Shown: one piece after another, positions 6,716-14,385 of the stretch | Layout: each line of letters opens with the position of its first letter | Numbering within the stretch: the stretch's first letter is position 1 | Source: Candidatus Peregrinibacteria bacterium | GTDB lineage: Bacteria; Patescibacteriota; Gracilibacteria; Peribacterales; Peribacteraceae | DNA: 26,340 nt | Direction: 5' to 3' | NCBI GenBank assembly: GCA_016866815.1 | Contig: VGKZ01000004.1 | Location: 1-26,340 of the forward strand | Made by a program: the position numbers and the translations under genes | The notes under the pieces: generated by a model | Told to the model about the DNA's origin: nothing | What the model saw: only the letters and a program-made list of their open reading frames with translations | Databases searched by the model: none

Positions 6716-7114
6716 ATGCTTTCCGGATTTCAGTCATTCGCCGAACCGTGGTTGCTCTTCGTCTCGCAGGATCCGGCGCTGCGGATGCTGCAGCTCTACA
6801 TGTTGGCTATCGGTGTAGCGATGATCTTTCTCGTGTTCTATGTGACGAGGGACATCCTCCTGCGGACGCACTCCTTCTTCCACATGTTCGTGTCCATTCT
6901 CCTCACGGCGGGGTTGCCGGTCGTCGGATTCTTTGTCTATCTGCTCATCCGTCCGCCACGAACGCTGAAGGAGCGTGAAATGGAACAGATGCTCAACGAA
7001 GCGCTGGCGGCGATCCGTGTTTCCAAACAACGCGAGCCGGGTGAACGTAAGAGTGGCATCGTCAACAGAAAAAAGAGAAAGCAGAATTCCCAAGATGAGG
7101 ACATCGAGTTGTAG
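6716..7114 (+). CDS. Uncharacterised small membrane protein
   Basis: I do not recognise this 132-residue protein. Two clear hydrophobic helices are visible: near residues 27-43 (LYMLAIGVAMIFLVFYV) and 57-79 (MFVSILLTAGLPVVGFFVYLLI). Each is followed by basic residues. The C-terminal third is charged and probably cytoplasmic: a KEREMEQMLNEAL helix, then a Lys/Arg-rich stretch and an acidic end. The start is supported by a -10-like TATTCT ending 6 nt upstream. It is the first of three consecutive forward genes for unknown membrane proteins between lgt and eno; each seems to have its own promoter, so they may not form a single operon. Confidence 0.75.
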   Translation: MLSGFQSFAEPWLLFVSQDPALRMLQLYMLAIGVAMIFLVFYVTRDILLRTHSFFHMFVSILLTAGLPVVGFFVYLLIRPPRTLKEREMEQMLNEALAAIRVSKQREPGERKSGIVNRKKRKQNSQDEDIEL

Positions 7115-7134
7115 AAGATAATCCGGTAAGGCAC

Positions 7135-7163
7135 TTCACATACCTGTATCCGCTCGCTAGGCT
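7135..7163 (+). promoter_or_regulatory. Probable promoter of the 7186 gene
   Basis: TTCACA (7135-7140), an exact 17-nt spacer and TAGGCT (7158-7163). Transcription would start about 15 nt before the ATG at 7186, giving a very short leader without a Shine-Dalgarno sequence. Confidence 0.55.
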
Positions 7164-7185
7164 GGCAGTACATTCCACCGGTACT

Positions 7186-7590
7186 ATGAGTGAATTTTTC
7201 ACGTACATCTTCTGGCCAAATCCCCCTGCTCCCGCCTACAGCAGCCCAAAAGTGATGCTCGCACTCGGCGTGTGTCTTCTCATGGTCGTCTGTTCCTTTG
7301 CGGTGAGCCGGTGGAGGAAGGGGCTCCAGAATCCCGTGACCCGAAAGTTGAGCGCATCGTGGAGTGCTGCACTGCTTTGGTTCGGTCTCATCGGCCTCTT
7401 CCTTGCGGTATGCCGCGTTGAGGGCATTGCATTCCTCTCCATGCGACTCTTCTGGGCGGTCTGGGCATTGGCTCTTGTTGCCTACGTCCTCCTTCAGTGG
7501 AAGGTTTGGCGCATGCGTCACTACGAAATAGTGCCGCAGGTGAAGAACGAGGACCCGCGTGCCAGGTATCTGCCGAAGAAGAAGCACTGA
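7186..7590 (+). CDS. Uncharacterised membrane protein with three helices
   Basis: I cannot name this 134-residue protein. After a Pro-rich N-terminus it has hydrophobic helices near residues 22-40, 59-78 and 83-105. The loop between the first two is basic (SRWRKGLQNPVTRKL), and FLSMRLFWAVWAL leads the last helix. The tail is positively charged and ends RYLPKKKH. By the positive-inside rule both the loop and the tail would be cytoplasmic. A TTCACA-17-TAGGCT promoter lies just upstream, indicating independent transcription from the 6716 gene. Confidence 0.75.
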   Translation: MSEFFTYIFWPNPPAPAYSSPKVMLALGVCLLMVVCSFAVSRWRKGLQNPVTRKLSASWSAALLWFGLIGLFLAVCRVEGIAFLSMRLFWAVWALALVAYVLLQWKVWRMRHYEIVPQVKNEDPRARYLPKKKH

Positions 7591-7664
7591 GAGGGGTGGA
7601 GTCCCGAGATTTTCGTTAGCTGCTGCGGTTTTCATTTGACGATTCCATGGCAGGGAATGTTTCC

Positions 7665-7670
7665 TTGACA
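7665..7670 (+). promoter_or_regulatory. Consensus -35 box TTGACA before the 7703 gene
   Basis: A perfect TTGACA lies 32 nt before ATG 7703. The hexamer 17 nt downstream is GACCAT (7688-7693), a poor -10 box that keeps only the conserved A2, A5 and T6. If used, the transcript starts within a few nt of the ATG. Confidence 0.4.
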
Positions 7671-7702
7671 CGGTGTCTGCTTTCGACGACCATGCCCCTC
7701 CT

Positions 7703-8605
7703 ATGCCTCTCAAGCATTTCACGGAGACGTTTCTGATTGTGGCACTCGGCGCGATCATCGCGCTGACGGGTCTTCTGATCTCGACGCTGCCGCATCTGCC
7801 CGATGGAGCTCTTCCCTGGGCGGTTCTCTTTGCACTGAGTATCATCTATCCGCTTCTGCTCCTTCCGATGTTCCGGGTGCGCAGGGCGGACACATTCTTC
7901 CGCAATGTTCACTGGTTCCCTTCGCTCATGCTGCTCATCTGGTTGGCACTTGAGGGGATGATATACAAAGGTGTCCTTGGAGAGACTTCGGTGAACGTCT
8001 TCACGTGGGGGTGGGCGCTCGGAGCGGTGGCGTTCGGTTTCCTTCTGATCGTCTACTACTGCCTTCAGGTCATTCGTCGCAGGGTGCCCCGTGTTGCGTT
8101 TCTGAGTCTCATACTCGTCCCGTTCGCCGCATTCGCTATTGTCAGTGAGCGCGGTTCCTCATGGGAGTCCGAGCTCTCAGCCAGCCTCTGGGGAGCGGAT
8201 TTCTGGCAAATGAATGTTTCCTCCGGTGCACTGGCGCTGTTGCCGGGAGGAGGGTCCAAGCCTGTTCTGGAGCCTTCGGATGATGCCAAGGAGGAGCAGT
8301 GGCGCGAGAGGCTTCGCGAGCAGGAGCGCAGGGAAGAGCGCATCGCTGCCCGTATGAAGAGTAGGGGAATGACCGAGAGGAAGAGTGCGTCCTCGGAGGC
8401 AAAGCTGGTCGCTGCAGTCGCTTCTTCCTCGTCGAAGTCATCGAAGTCCGTCGCTGTCCTCTCTGGAACAGGTGATGAGCTGCGCAATGCGGGGACCATG
8501 CCGGGCAAGCTGCCGACATCGGGATTCGGCTGGAGCACGATTATTTCGCTTCTTGCCGTCGGATATGTCACTCTGCTGCAGAGGCGTGCACAGGAGAGAG
8601 CGTAA
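7703..8605 (+). CDS. Uncharacterised polytopic membrane protein with a charged coiled segment
   Basis: The frame is open from a GTG at 7673, but the ATG at 7703 (300 residues) is preferred. It starts the first hydrophobic region directly, and TTGACA lies just upstream of it. About five hydrophobic helices fill the first half. A long soluble part follows with a highly charged Glu/Arg helix (EEQWRERLREQERREERIA), likely a short coiled coil. Next comes a Ser/Lys-rich linker, and the last 25 residues hold one more hydrophobic helix (WSTIISLLAVGYVTLL). No known family was recognised. It is the last of three membrane proteins between lgt and eno. Confidence 0.7.
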   Translation: MPLKHFTETFLIVALGAIIALTGLLISTLPHLPDGALPWAVLFALSIIYPLLLLPMFRVRRADTFFRNVHWFPSLMLLIWLALEGMIYKGVLGETSVNVFTWGWALGAVAFGFLLIVYYCLQVIRRRVPRVAFLSLILVPFAAFAIVSERGSSWESELSASLWGADFWQMNVSSGALALLPGGGSKPVLEPSDDAKEEQWRERLREQERREERIAARMKSRGMTERKSASSEAKLVAAVASSSSKSSKSVAVLSGTGDELRNAGTMPGKLPTSGFGWSTIISLLAVGYVTLLQRRAQERA

Positions 8606-8616
8606 GAATGTTCCCC

Positions 8617-8700
8617 TCGATACAATCGGTTTTTTGTGTCGTGCTGAGTGATTTTGCGCAGCGCAGCGAAGCAAAATTGTATCGAAGCACAAAAACCGAT
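8617..8700. repeat. Interleaved inverted repeats before eno
   Basis: Arm A TCGATACAAT (8617-8626) is complementary to 8676-8685. Arm B (8625-8638) is complementary to 8688-8700 with one extra T. Because the order is A-B-A'-B', the stems interleave and are alternatives or a pseudoknot. An inner 7-bp hairpin ATTTTGC/GCAAAAT (8651-8657, 8671-8677) has the loop GCAGCGCAGCGAA. It lies just after the 8605 stop and may end that transcript. Confidence 0.7.
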
Positions 8701-8722
8701 CACTTGGGATGATAAAATTTGC

Positions 8723-8728
8723 TACGCT
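8723..8728 (+). promoter_or_regulatory. Probable extended -10 box of eno
   Basis: TGC-TACGCT ends 6 nt before ATG 8735. The -35 region is weak. The spacing predicts a leaderless mRNA and supports 8735 as the start. Confidence 0.5.
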
Positions 8729-8734
8729 ATGCGC

Positions 8735-10000
8735 ATGGCAACAATTTCTTCTCTCAAAGCTCGACAGATACTCGATTCACGCGGCAATCCGACTGTGGAA
8801 GTCGATTGTCTCCTGGATGACGGCTCATTCGGCAGGGCGGCGGTTCCTTCGGGCGCCTCTACAGGTTCTCATGAGGCACTGGAGCTGCGTGACAATGATA
8901 AGAAGATCTACGGGGGAAAGTCTGTGCTGAAGGCCGTGTCGACTGTGAATGGTGTCATCGTCGGTGCTATCAAGGGATTACCCGTGAGTGATCAGCGGAC
9001 TGTAGATCAGATGCTCTTGGATTTGGACGGAACAGCGAATAAGGCAAAGCTCGGTGCGAACGCTATTCTCGGTGTTTCCATGGCTGTGTGTCGCGCCCGT
9101 GCTGTCAGCGAAGGCAAGCCTCTCTGGCGGTCACTTGCGGACCAGTTTGAAACAGAGGACCCGTCGCTCCTCCCCGTTCCGATGATGAACGTCATCAATG
9201 GTGGCAAGCACGCGGACAGCGGCCTTTCCTTTCAGGAGTGCATGATCGTTCCTGTGGATTTTCCGTCATTCGCCGAGGCGCTCCGCGCCGGCACGGAGAT
9301 TTTCCATGCACTGAAGAAATTGCTGCAGCAGGCCGGTCACGTGGTGTCGGTTGGTGATGAAGGAGGATTTGCACCGAAGGTGAAGGACAGCAGGGAAGCC
9401 CTTGGATTCCTCCTTGCTGCCATCGAATCCTGTGGATACCAGGGAAAGGTAAAGCTTGCACTCGACTGCGCCGCTTCGGAATTCTTCGCGGAGGGAAAGT
9501 ACGTCGTTGACGGGAAGACATTCACATCGTCAGAGCTGTCGAAGTTCTACGGAGAGCTGTGCAATGAGTATCACGTTGTTTCCATCGAGGATTCGCATCA
9601 TGAGGACGACTGGGCTGGTTTCACGGAGATCACCGCCACACTCGGCAAGAGGACGCAACTCGTCGGTGACGATCTTTTCGTGACCAATACAGAACGTATC
9701 ACGAAGGGGCTCAAGGAGAAGGCGGGTAATGCAGTGCTCATTAAACTCAACCAGATCGGTACGGTGTCCGAAACCGTCGACGCCATTCGCATGGCACAGG
9801 CGAACGGATGGAACGCCGTGGTGAGTCACCGCAGCGGCGAGACGGAGGACACATTCATTGCACACCTTGCTGTTGGCTTGAAGACCGGACAGATCAAGAC
9901 AGGATCGCTCTCCCGTACGGACCGCGTCTGCAAATACAACGAGCTCCTGCGGATTGAGGAAGAATTGGGGAAGAAGGCGGTGTATAGGAGCCCGTTCTAG
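8735..10000 (+). CDS. eno: Enolase
   Basis: Converts 2-phosphoglycerate to phosphoenolpyruvate in glycolysis. I chose ATG 8735 (421 residues, starting ATISSLKARQILDSRGNPT). The open frame from 8648 would add residues encoded by the palindromic region, and a -10 box ends 6 nt before 8735. Mg ligands are D244 (LALDCAAS), E285 (SIEDS) and D312 (VGDDLF). The general acid is E209 (GDEGG) and the catalytic base is K337 (IKLNQIGT). VSHRSGETED is intact. Length is typical. Its TAG stop overlaps the reverse gene's TAG in the palindrome CTAG. It has no glycolytic neighbour in the window. Confidence 0.97.
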   Translation: MATISSLKARQILDSRGNPTVEVDCLLDDGSFGRAAVPSGASTGSHEALELRDNDKKIYGGKSVLKAVSTVNGVIVGAIKGLPVSDQRTVDQMLLDLDGTANKAKLGANAILGVSMAVCRARAVSEGKPLWRSLADQFETEDPSLLPVPMMNVINGGKHADSGLSFQECMIVPVDFPSFAEALRAGTEIFHALKKLLQQAGHVVSVGDEGGFAPKVKDSREALGFLLAAIESCGYQGKVKLALDCAASEFFAEGKYVVDGKTFTSSELSKFYGELCNEYHVVSIEDSHHEDDWAGFTEITATLGKRTQLVGDDLFVTNTERITKGLKEKAGNAVLIKLNQIGTVSETVDAIRMAQANGWNAVVSHRSGETEDTFIAHLAVGLKTGQIKTGSLSRTDRVCKYNELLRIEEELGKKAVYRSPF

Positions 10001-10254
10001 GTTCGTCGTTTCCCGATCCACCACTGCTTCAGCGGTGGCAGCGTCAGTGTCGAAAGCAAATAACCGCCTGAAGGAATGAGTGCCTGTAGCAGTTCTTTTT
10101 CAAATCCATTGAGATGCATGAACAACACTGCAGATGCGTACGTCAGCGTTGCGATGAAGAGCCTGCGAGTCCAGGATGTTTCCCATGCTTTGTCGGCTTC
10201 CACGCGTCTGTTGCGCTCTTGAAGTGCCGCAATGTCGTTCGAAGAATGTTCCAT
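9997..10254 (-). CDS. Small conserved two-helix membrane protein
   Basis: The 85-residue product starts EHSSNDIAALQERNRRVEA after the ATG at 10254. The frame is open further upstream, but that part crosses a palindromic repeat and is unlikely to be coding. A basic KAWETSWTRR segment precedes a helix (LFIATLTYASAVLFMHL). A second hydrophobic stretch (LIPSGGYLLSTLTLPPL) is followed by KQWWIGKRR. I associate this pattern, from memory, with small unnamed membrane proteins of Patescibacteria; the function is unknown. Its stop overlaps the enolase stop. The tRNA-Pro gene lies upstream on the same strand. Confidence 0.75.
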   Translation of the reverse strand: MEHSSNDIAALQERNRRVEADKAWETSWTRRLFIATLTYASAVLFMHLNGFEKELLQALIPSGGYLLSTLTLPPLKQWWIGKRRT

Positions 10255-10294
10255 AGATCTGGTCGTGTATGGGCAGCGCAACTCGCACGCCGGC

Positions 10295-10386
10295 CCCGCA
10301 CCACTCGCTGCGCTCGGGTGCGGGACCAAGGATCTTCGGCCTCACTGCGTCGCTACGCTCCTTGTTCGGCTCGAATTCACCTTGGT
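10295..10386. repeat. Tandem inverted repeats next to tRNA-Pro
   Basis: An 8-bp hairpin CCCGCACC/GGTGCGGG (10295-10302, 10317-10324) has the loop ACTCGCTGCGCTCG. Directly adjacent is a 7-bp stem ACCAAGG/CCTTGGT (10325-10331, 10380-10386) enclosing a GCGT/ACGC hairpin (10347-10358). The outer stem includes the tRNA CCA end, so it could affect 3' processing or termination. Confidence 0.65.
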
Positions 10387-10458
10387 CGGGGTGGCCGGAC
10401 TTGAACCGACGACCTCATGCACCCCATGCATGCGTTCTACCAACTGAACTACACCCCG
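10383..10458 (-). tRNA. tRNA-Pro (anticodon GGG)
   Basis: The reverse strand folds as a full 76-nt tRNA with an encoded CCA. The acceptor stem CGGGGTG/CACCCCG has discriminator A, and the first base C is typical of tRNA-Pro. The D arm is GTTC/GAAC. The anticodon stem is CATGC/GCATG with loop ATGGGGT, giving U33, anticodon GGG (reads CCC and CCU) and G37. The T arm GTCGG/CCGGC encloses TTCAAGT and has one G-U pair. The anticodon bases lie at about 10421-10423. Confidence 0.95.
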
Positions 10459-10709
10459 AAGCGCGAGGAAGTATGCAGAAAATCCGACGATATGGCCAGA
10501 AAGGGATTTTTTACCTTCACGAATTTCGATTGCGTCCTGATTTCACTTCCTAACTCCTTGTCAGGGATGTGGCTCTTTGCTTATATAGCCCCTTATGCCA
10601 ATTTTTTTCCGCGAACGGCAGCAGAGGAAGGCCATAGAACGGCATTTGCCAATCTATATAAATTATGTTATAATAATAAGTTAACGGTTCGACACGCTCA
10701 TTGCGAGCC
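10459..10709. other. Intergenic region between tRNA-Pro and the DHH gene
   Basis: This interval contains the upstream region of the reverse tRNA and, in its right half, an AT-rich stretch with the promoter at 10646-10674. Forward open frames crossing the tRNA translate the tRNA itself and are not genes. I see no other coding region. Confidence 0.7.
10646..10674 (+). promoter_or_regulatory. Near-consensus sigma70 promoter of the DHH gene
   Basis: TTGCCA (10646-10651), an exact 17-nt AT-rich spacer and a perfect TATAAT (10669-10674) with an extended TG one base upstream. It is the strongest promoter in the window. The expected leader is about 29 nt, without a clear Shine-Dalgarno sequence. Confidence 0.85.
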
Positions 10710-12068
10710 ATGCCACTCAATAAGGACCAGATTTCGGCCAGTGAAAGCCTCATACGGGAGAGCCAGCGTCTGCTGATCATTCCGCACGCCAATGTTGACC
10801 CGGACGGCCTGGGTTCTGCCCTGGCGTGTGCACTCCTGTTCATGCAGACAGGCAAGGACGTGACGGTGATCTGCCCCGATACCAAGCCCGAGAACCTTGC
10901 GTTCCTGCCAGGTTTTGAACACCTGAAGGAGGGGATCGACGGAGCACAGAACTTCGTGATCACCATCAATCTTGAAAAGGGTGCGGAGGTCGACAAGCTT
11001 CGCTATACCGTCGAGGACAAACGAGTGAACATCATCGTGGTGCCGAAGAAGGGACGCATCACACCGAACCAGATTTCCTTCGGTGACAGCGGCTACCCCT
11101 ACGATCTCATCGTTGCGGTGGACACTGCCGACCCGCCACTCTTCGGTGCGTTTTACACCGATCATATTGATTTGTTCTCATCGGTGCCGATCCTGAATAT
11201 CGATCACCATGTCAGCAATACGCGCTACGGTCAGGTGCAGCTCATCGATACGACGGCAGCGAGTGCTACGGAGGTGCTGTACTCGTGGTGGGTGCAGGCG
11301 CCCGAATGGCGCGACCGCATTTCACCGGATATCGCAACGCTCCTCCTGACGGGTCTCATTACGGATACACGCAGTTTCCAGAATCCCAACACGACGCCGA
11401 GAAGCCTGGAAGTGGCTGCAGAACTGCTGGAGCGCGGTGCCCGGCAGCAGGAAATTGTCCAGCATATCTTCAAGACCAAGCCGCTTTCGACGCTCAAAAT
11501 CTGGGGCAGAGCTCTCAACCGCATTCAGATGGATACGGCGTCCGGCATCGTGTGGTCCGCAGTTGCCCGCGAAGACCTGGAAGAGATGGGGGCGACGAGC
11601 AAGGAGACAGCCGGCATTCTCGATGAACTCATTTCCACTATTCCCGATGCCAAGGTACACATTCTCTTCACGGAGATGGAGGAAGGTGGGCTCAAGGCGA
11701 GTATGCGCTCTTCGCCGGATGTTGATGCGAGTGCGTTGACGGGAAAACTGTTCGGCGGAGGAGGTCATCCGCGCGCGGCGGGATTCCGCATCAAGAACTT
11801 CACGAATTTTCAGTTGGAAGTCATCGAGTGCGTCCGCAGGATCCGCGACGGTATTGAAGAGCAACGACGTAGTGCCCAGGAGGGTCCCGTCGGTTCGCAG
11901 ATGCGCGTACCGGATGCGGCGAAGGCGTTGCCTTCCGAGACTCCCACCGTGCAGAAGGTGACGTCGGACGTACCCCAGAAGCCGTCCGTTGACATCGTTT
12001 CGGCGCTGCGTCCGGAGACGAGCGGTGCGGAGGGGGGTGACATCATCGGTGGTTTGACGGGGAAATAG
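10710..12068 (+). CDS. DHH/DHHA1 family phosphoesterase (NrnA-like)
   Basis: Family members hydrolyse short oligoribonucleotides, pAp or cyclic dinucleotides using two metals. ATG 10710 gives 452 residues; a TTG at 10701 is the only nearby alternative. Motif I is HANVDPDG (26-33), motif II AVDTADP, motif III IDHHVSN with D165-H166-H167, and motif IV LITDTRSF. The DHHA1 substrate motif GGGGHPRAAG is near 349-358. About 70 residues after the DHHA1 domain are low-complexity Pro/Ser/Glu-rich and end GGLTGK. Those are not part of the catalytic family. Substrate choice cannot be read from the sequence. A very strong promoter lies upstream and infB follows 75 nt downstream. Confidence 0.88.
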   Translation: MPLNKDQISASESLIRESQRLLIIPHANVDPDGLGSALACALLFMQTGKDVTVICPDTKPENLAFLPGFEHLKEGIDGAQNFVITINLEKGAEVDKLRYTVEDKRVNIIVVPKKGRITPNQISFGDSGYPYDLIVAVDTADPPLFGAFYTDHIDLFSSVPILNIDHHVSNTRYGQVQLIDTTAASATEVLYSWWVQAPEWRDRISPDIATLLLTGLITDTRSFQNPNTTPRSLEVAAELLERGARQQEIVQHIFKTKPLSTLKIWGRALNRIQMDTASGIVWSAVAREDLEEMGATSKETAGILDELISTIPDAKVHILFTEMEEGGLKASMRSSPDVDASALTGKLFGGGGHPRAAGFRIKNFTNFQLEVIECVRRIRDGIEEQRRSAQEGPVGSQMRVPDAAKALPSETPTVQKVTSDVPQKPSVDIVSALRPETSGAEGGDIIGGLTGK

Positions 12069-12080
12069 TGTGTTTCGGTG

Positions 12081-12110
12081 GTGACCTCGTGCCACGCTTT
12101 CTGCTAGACT
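12081..12110 (+). promoter_or_regulatory. Probable infB promoter
   Basis: GTGACC (12081-12086), an 18-nt spacer and an extended -10 TGC-TAGACT (12105-12110). The leader would be about 25 nt of pyrimidine-rich sequence with no Shine-Dalgarno sequence. Confidence 0.5.
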
Positions 12111-12143
12111 TCAGCGCGATTTTCCCCGTTCTCCCCGTTTTTC

Positions 12144-14381
12144 ATGCGCCTCGTGCAGGTTGCAAAGGTTCTCGGCATGACCGGACAGGAGCTCCGCAAG
12201 GAGCTTTCCAAGGTTGATTTTGGCGTCAAACCGACGGATAGAGAGATTCCAGATTCGCTCGCGCAGGGCGTGATCCGGTACATCGCCCGTGTTCGCGGCA
12301 TCACCGTGGACATAGAGTCCATCTTCGGGGTGTCGGAAGCAGGTGCACCTGCAGAACGACCAGGTGATGAGCAGCAGAGTGCGGAACCCAAGGAGGAGGA
12401 GGCGGCAGCGCCGGAAGCTCCTGCGAAGGAAGTGAACGTGCTCAGGAAGTTGACTCTCGAGGGAGTGTCCGCCGAAGCCGTTGCGGCCGCACGGGATTCC
12501 GCTGCCAGACATTCACCTGCGAAGCCGCGGGGCAGAGCAGACACGCGAAGAGGACCGGCACCCCAGCAGGCTCGTACGGATGGAATACAGCACCAGGAGC
12601 AGATCAAGCGTAAAGAAGGCATCGTCAGCCTTCCCGACCGCATCACCGTGAAGGAGTTTGCAGAGAAGACCGGCGTACAGGTACCCAAGGTCATCAGTGT
12701 GCTCATGAAGAACGGAGTGATGGCCACCATCAATCAGCAGATCGACTACGAAACTGCGGCCATCGTTGCCGCGGAACTCCAGGTGACGGTGTCCAAGGAG
12801 GAGGGTGCAGTGGAGGCGAAATACCTCCTCAGCCGCAACCTCGAGGAACTCCTCAAAGATGAGCCGGAGAACCTGAAGCCACGGCCGCCGATTGTTGTCG
12901 TCATGGGTCACGTCGACCATGGGAAGACATCCATCCTCGATGCCATTCGCAAGACGGATGTCGTCAAGGGGGAAGCGGGAGGTATCACGCAGCACATTGG
13001 TGCGTACCAGATCGAGTACGTTCCGGGCGGCTCAGCGGAGAAGAGAAAAATTACGTTCATCGACACTCCCGGTCACGAAGCGTTCGCCGCCATGCGAGCG
13101 CGGGGTGCTCAGGTCACGGATATCGTCGTTCTCGTGGTCGCCGCAGACGAGGGCATCAAACCGACGACGGTCGAAGCAATCAACCATGCCAAGGAAGCTG
13201 CGGTTCCGGTCATTGTTGCCATCAACAAAATAGACAAGCCTGCTGCGGACCCGGATCGTGTGAAGGGCGAGCTTGCGGGATACGGTCTGCAGCCGGAAGA
13301 GTGGGGCGGTACGGTTCCGACGGTCCTCGTGAGCGCCGTGAACGGTCAGGGCATCAGTACCCTTCTGGATTCCCTTTTGCTCATGGCGGACATTGCGGAG
13401 CTGAAAGCGAATCCCTCCCGTCTGGCCGTTGCGACCGTCGTCGAAAGCCACTTGGACCAGTCTCTCGGCGCTCTCGCCACATTGATCGTGAATGCCGGCA
13501 CGTTGAGAGTGGGGGACATCTTCGTGTGCGGACGTGTGCAGGGCAGAGTACGCACGATGACCGATGAGCATGGAATACGCCTGGAGGAGGCTCCGCCCTC
13601 CACGCCTGTGCGTATTTCCGGTATTCAGGAAGTCGTCGAAGTCGGTGACATTCTCCAGGTCGTTTCGTCCGATCAGCAGGCGAAGCAGCTTTTGAATGCA
13701 CTGATCGAGGACGGCGACGTACGCAGGAAGCGCAATTTCGCCGATCTCGTCACCCGTCTGTCAGAGGGGAAACTGAAGCAACTCAAAATCGTCCTCAAGG
13801 CAGATGCCCAGGGTTCCCTCGATGCCATCCGCGATACACTGGAGAGGAAGGCGACCGATCAGGTGACGGTGAAGATCATTCACGCTGCCATTGGCGCGGT
13901 CACGGAGACGGATGTGATGATGGCCGTGGCGAGCGACGGTATCGTAGTCGCATTCCACGCGCCCGTGGCTCCTACCACCATGAGGGCAGCCGAACGTGAG
14001 GGTGTGAGCGTCCGCGAGTACGATGTCATCTACGCGCTGTTCGAGGATGTCGACGGTTTGCTCAAAGGTCTCGTGGAGCCCGTGGAGGACGAGAAGATCT
14101 TCGGACATCTTGCTGTGAAAGCCGTCTTTATGACGAAGAAGTCCGAGCAGGTGATCGGTGGCAGAGTGGAGGACGGCATCGTCAAACGTCTGACATTCCG
14201 TATTCTCCGTAACGGACAGATTGCCGGAACCGGACGTATTACGTCGCTCCGCAAGGTCGATAAGGACATCAAGGAAGCGGCCGAGGGTACGGAGTGCGGC
14301 ATGCGCATCGAAGCAACCGTTCCCGTGCAGGAGGGGGACAGTCTGGAGGTGTACCTCCGGGAGCTGAAGAAGAAGGCCTGA
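12144..14381 (+). CDS. infB: Translation initiation factor IF-2
   Basis: GTPase that brings initiator tRNA to the 30S subunit and promotes subunit joining. The 745-residue protein begins with an IF2_N-type domain (MRLVQVAKVLGMTGQELRKE), then a variable Glu/Ala-rich linker. A second IF2_N domain lies near 165-215. The G domain has G1 GHVDHGKT (255-262), G2 GITQHIGAY, G3 DTPGHEAF, G4 NKID (361-364) and G5 SAVNGQG, where SAK is more usual. Domains II, III and IV follow and are complete. It ends 4 nt from the stop of the convergent reverse gene. The rbfA, nusA and rimP genes often linked to infB are absent here. Confidence 0.97.
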   Translation: MRLVQVAKVLGMTGQELRKELSKVDFGVKPTDREIPDSLAQGVIRYIARVRGITVDIESIFGVSEAGAPAERPGDEQQSAEPKEEEAAAPEAPAKEVNVLRKLTLEGVSAEAVAAARDSAARHSPAKPRGRADTRRGPAPQQARTDGIQHQEQIKRKEGIVSLPDRITVKEFAEKTGVQVPKVISVLMKNGVMATINQQIDYETAAIVAAELQVTVSKEEGAVEAKYLLSRNLEELLKDEPENLKPRPPIVVVMGHVDHGKTSILDAIRKTDVVKGEAGGITQHIGAYQIEYVPGGSAEKRKITFIDTPGHEAFAAMRARGAQVTDIVVLVVAADEGIKPTTVEAINHAKEAAVPVIVAINKIDKPAADPDRVKGELAGYGLQPEEWGGTVPTVLVSAVNGQGISTLLDSLLLMADIAELKANPSRLAVATVVESHLDQSLGALATLIVNAGTLRVGDIFVCGRVQGRVRTMTDEHGIRLEEAPPSTPVRISGIQEVVEVGDILQVVSSDQQAKQLLNALIEDGDVRRKRNFADLVTRLSEGKLKQLKIVLKADAQGSLDAIRDTLERKATDQVTVKIIHAAIGAVTETDVMMAVASDGIVVAFHAPVAPTTMRAAEREGVSVREYDVIYALFEDVDGLLKGLVEPVEDEKIFGHLAVKAVFMTKKSEQVIGGRVEDGIVKRLTFRILRNGQIAGTGRITSLRKVDKDIKEAAEGTECGMRIEATVPVQEGDSLEVYLRELKKKA

Positions 14382-14385
14382 GGTG

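Noticed and set aside
6646..6978. A 110-codon frame overlapping the 6716 gene
   Set aside because: It overlaps the better-supported membrane-protein frame and has no promoter or plausible domain.
8648..8734. An N-terminal extension of enolase
   Set aside because: The extra residues come from the palindromic region, and the -10 box ends 6 nt before 8735, where homologues begin.
10232..10553. Forward open frames crossing the tRNA gene
   Set aside because: They translate the reverse complement of tRNA-Pro, giving the well-known spurious GWPDLNRRP-like peptide.
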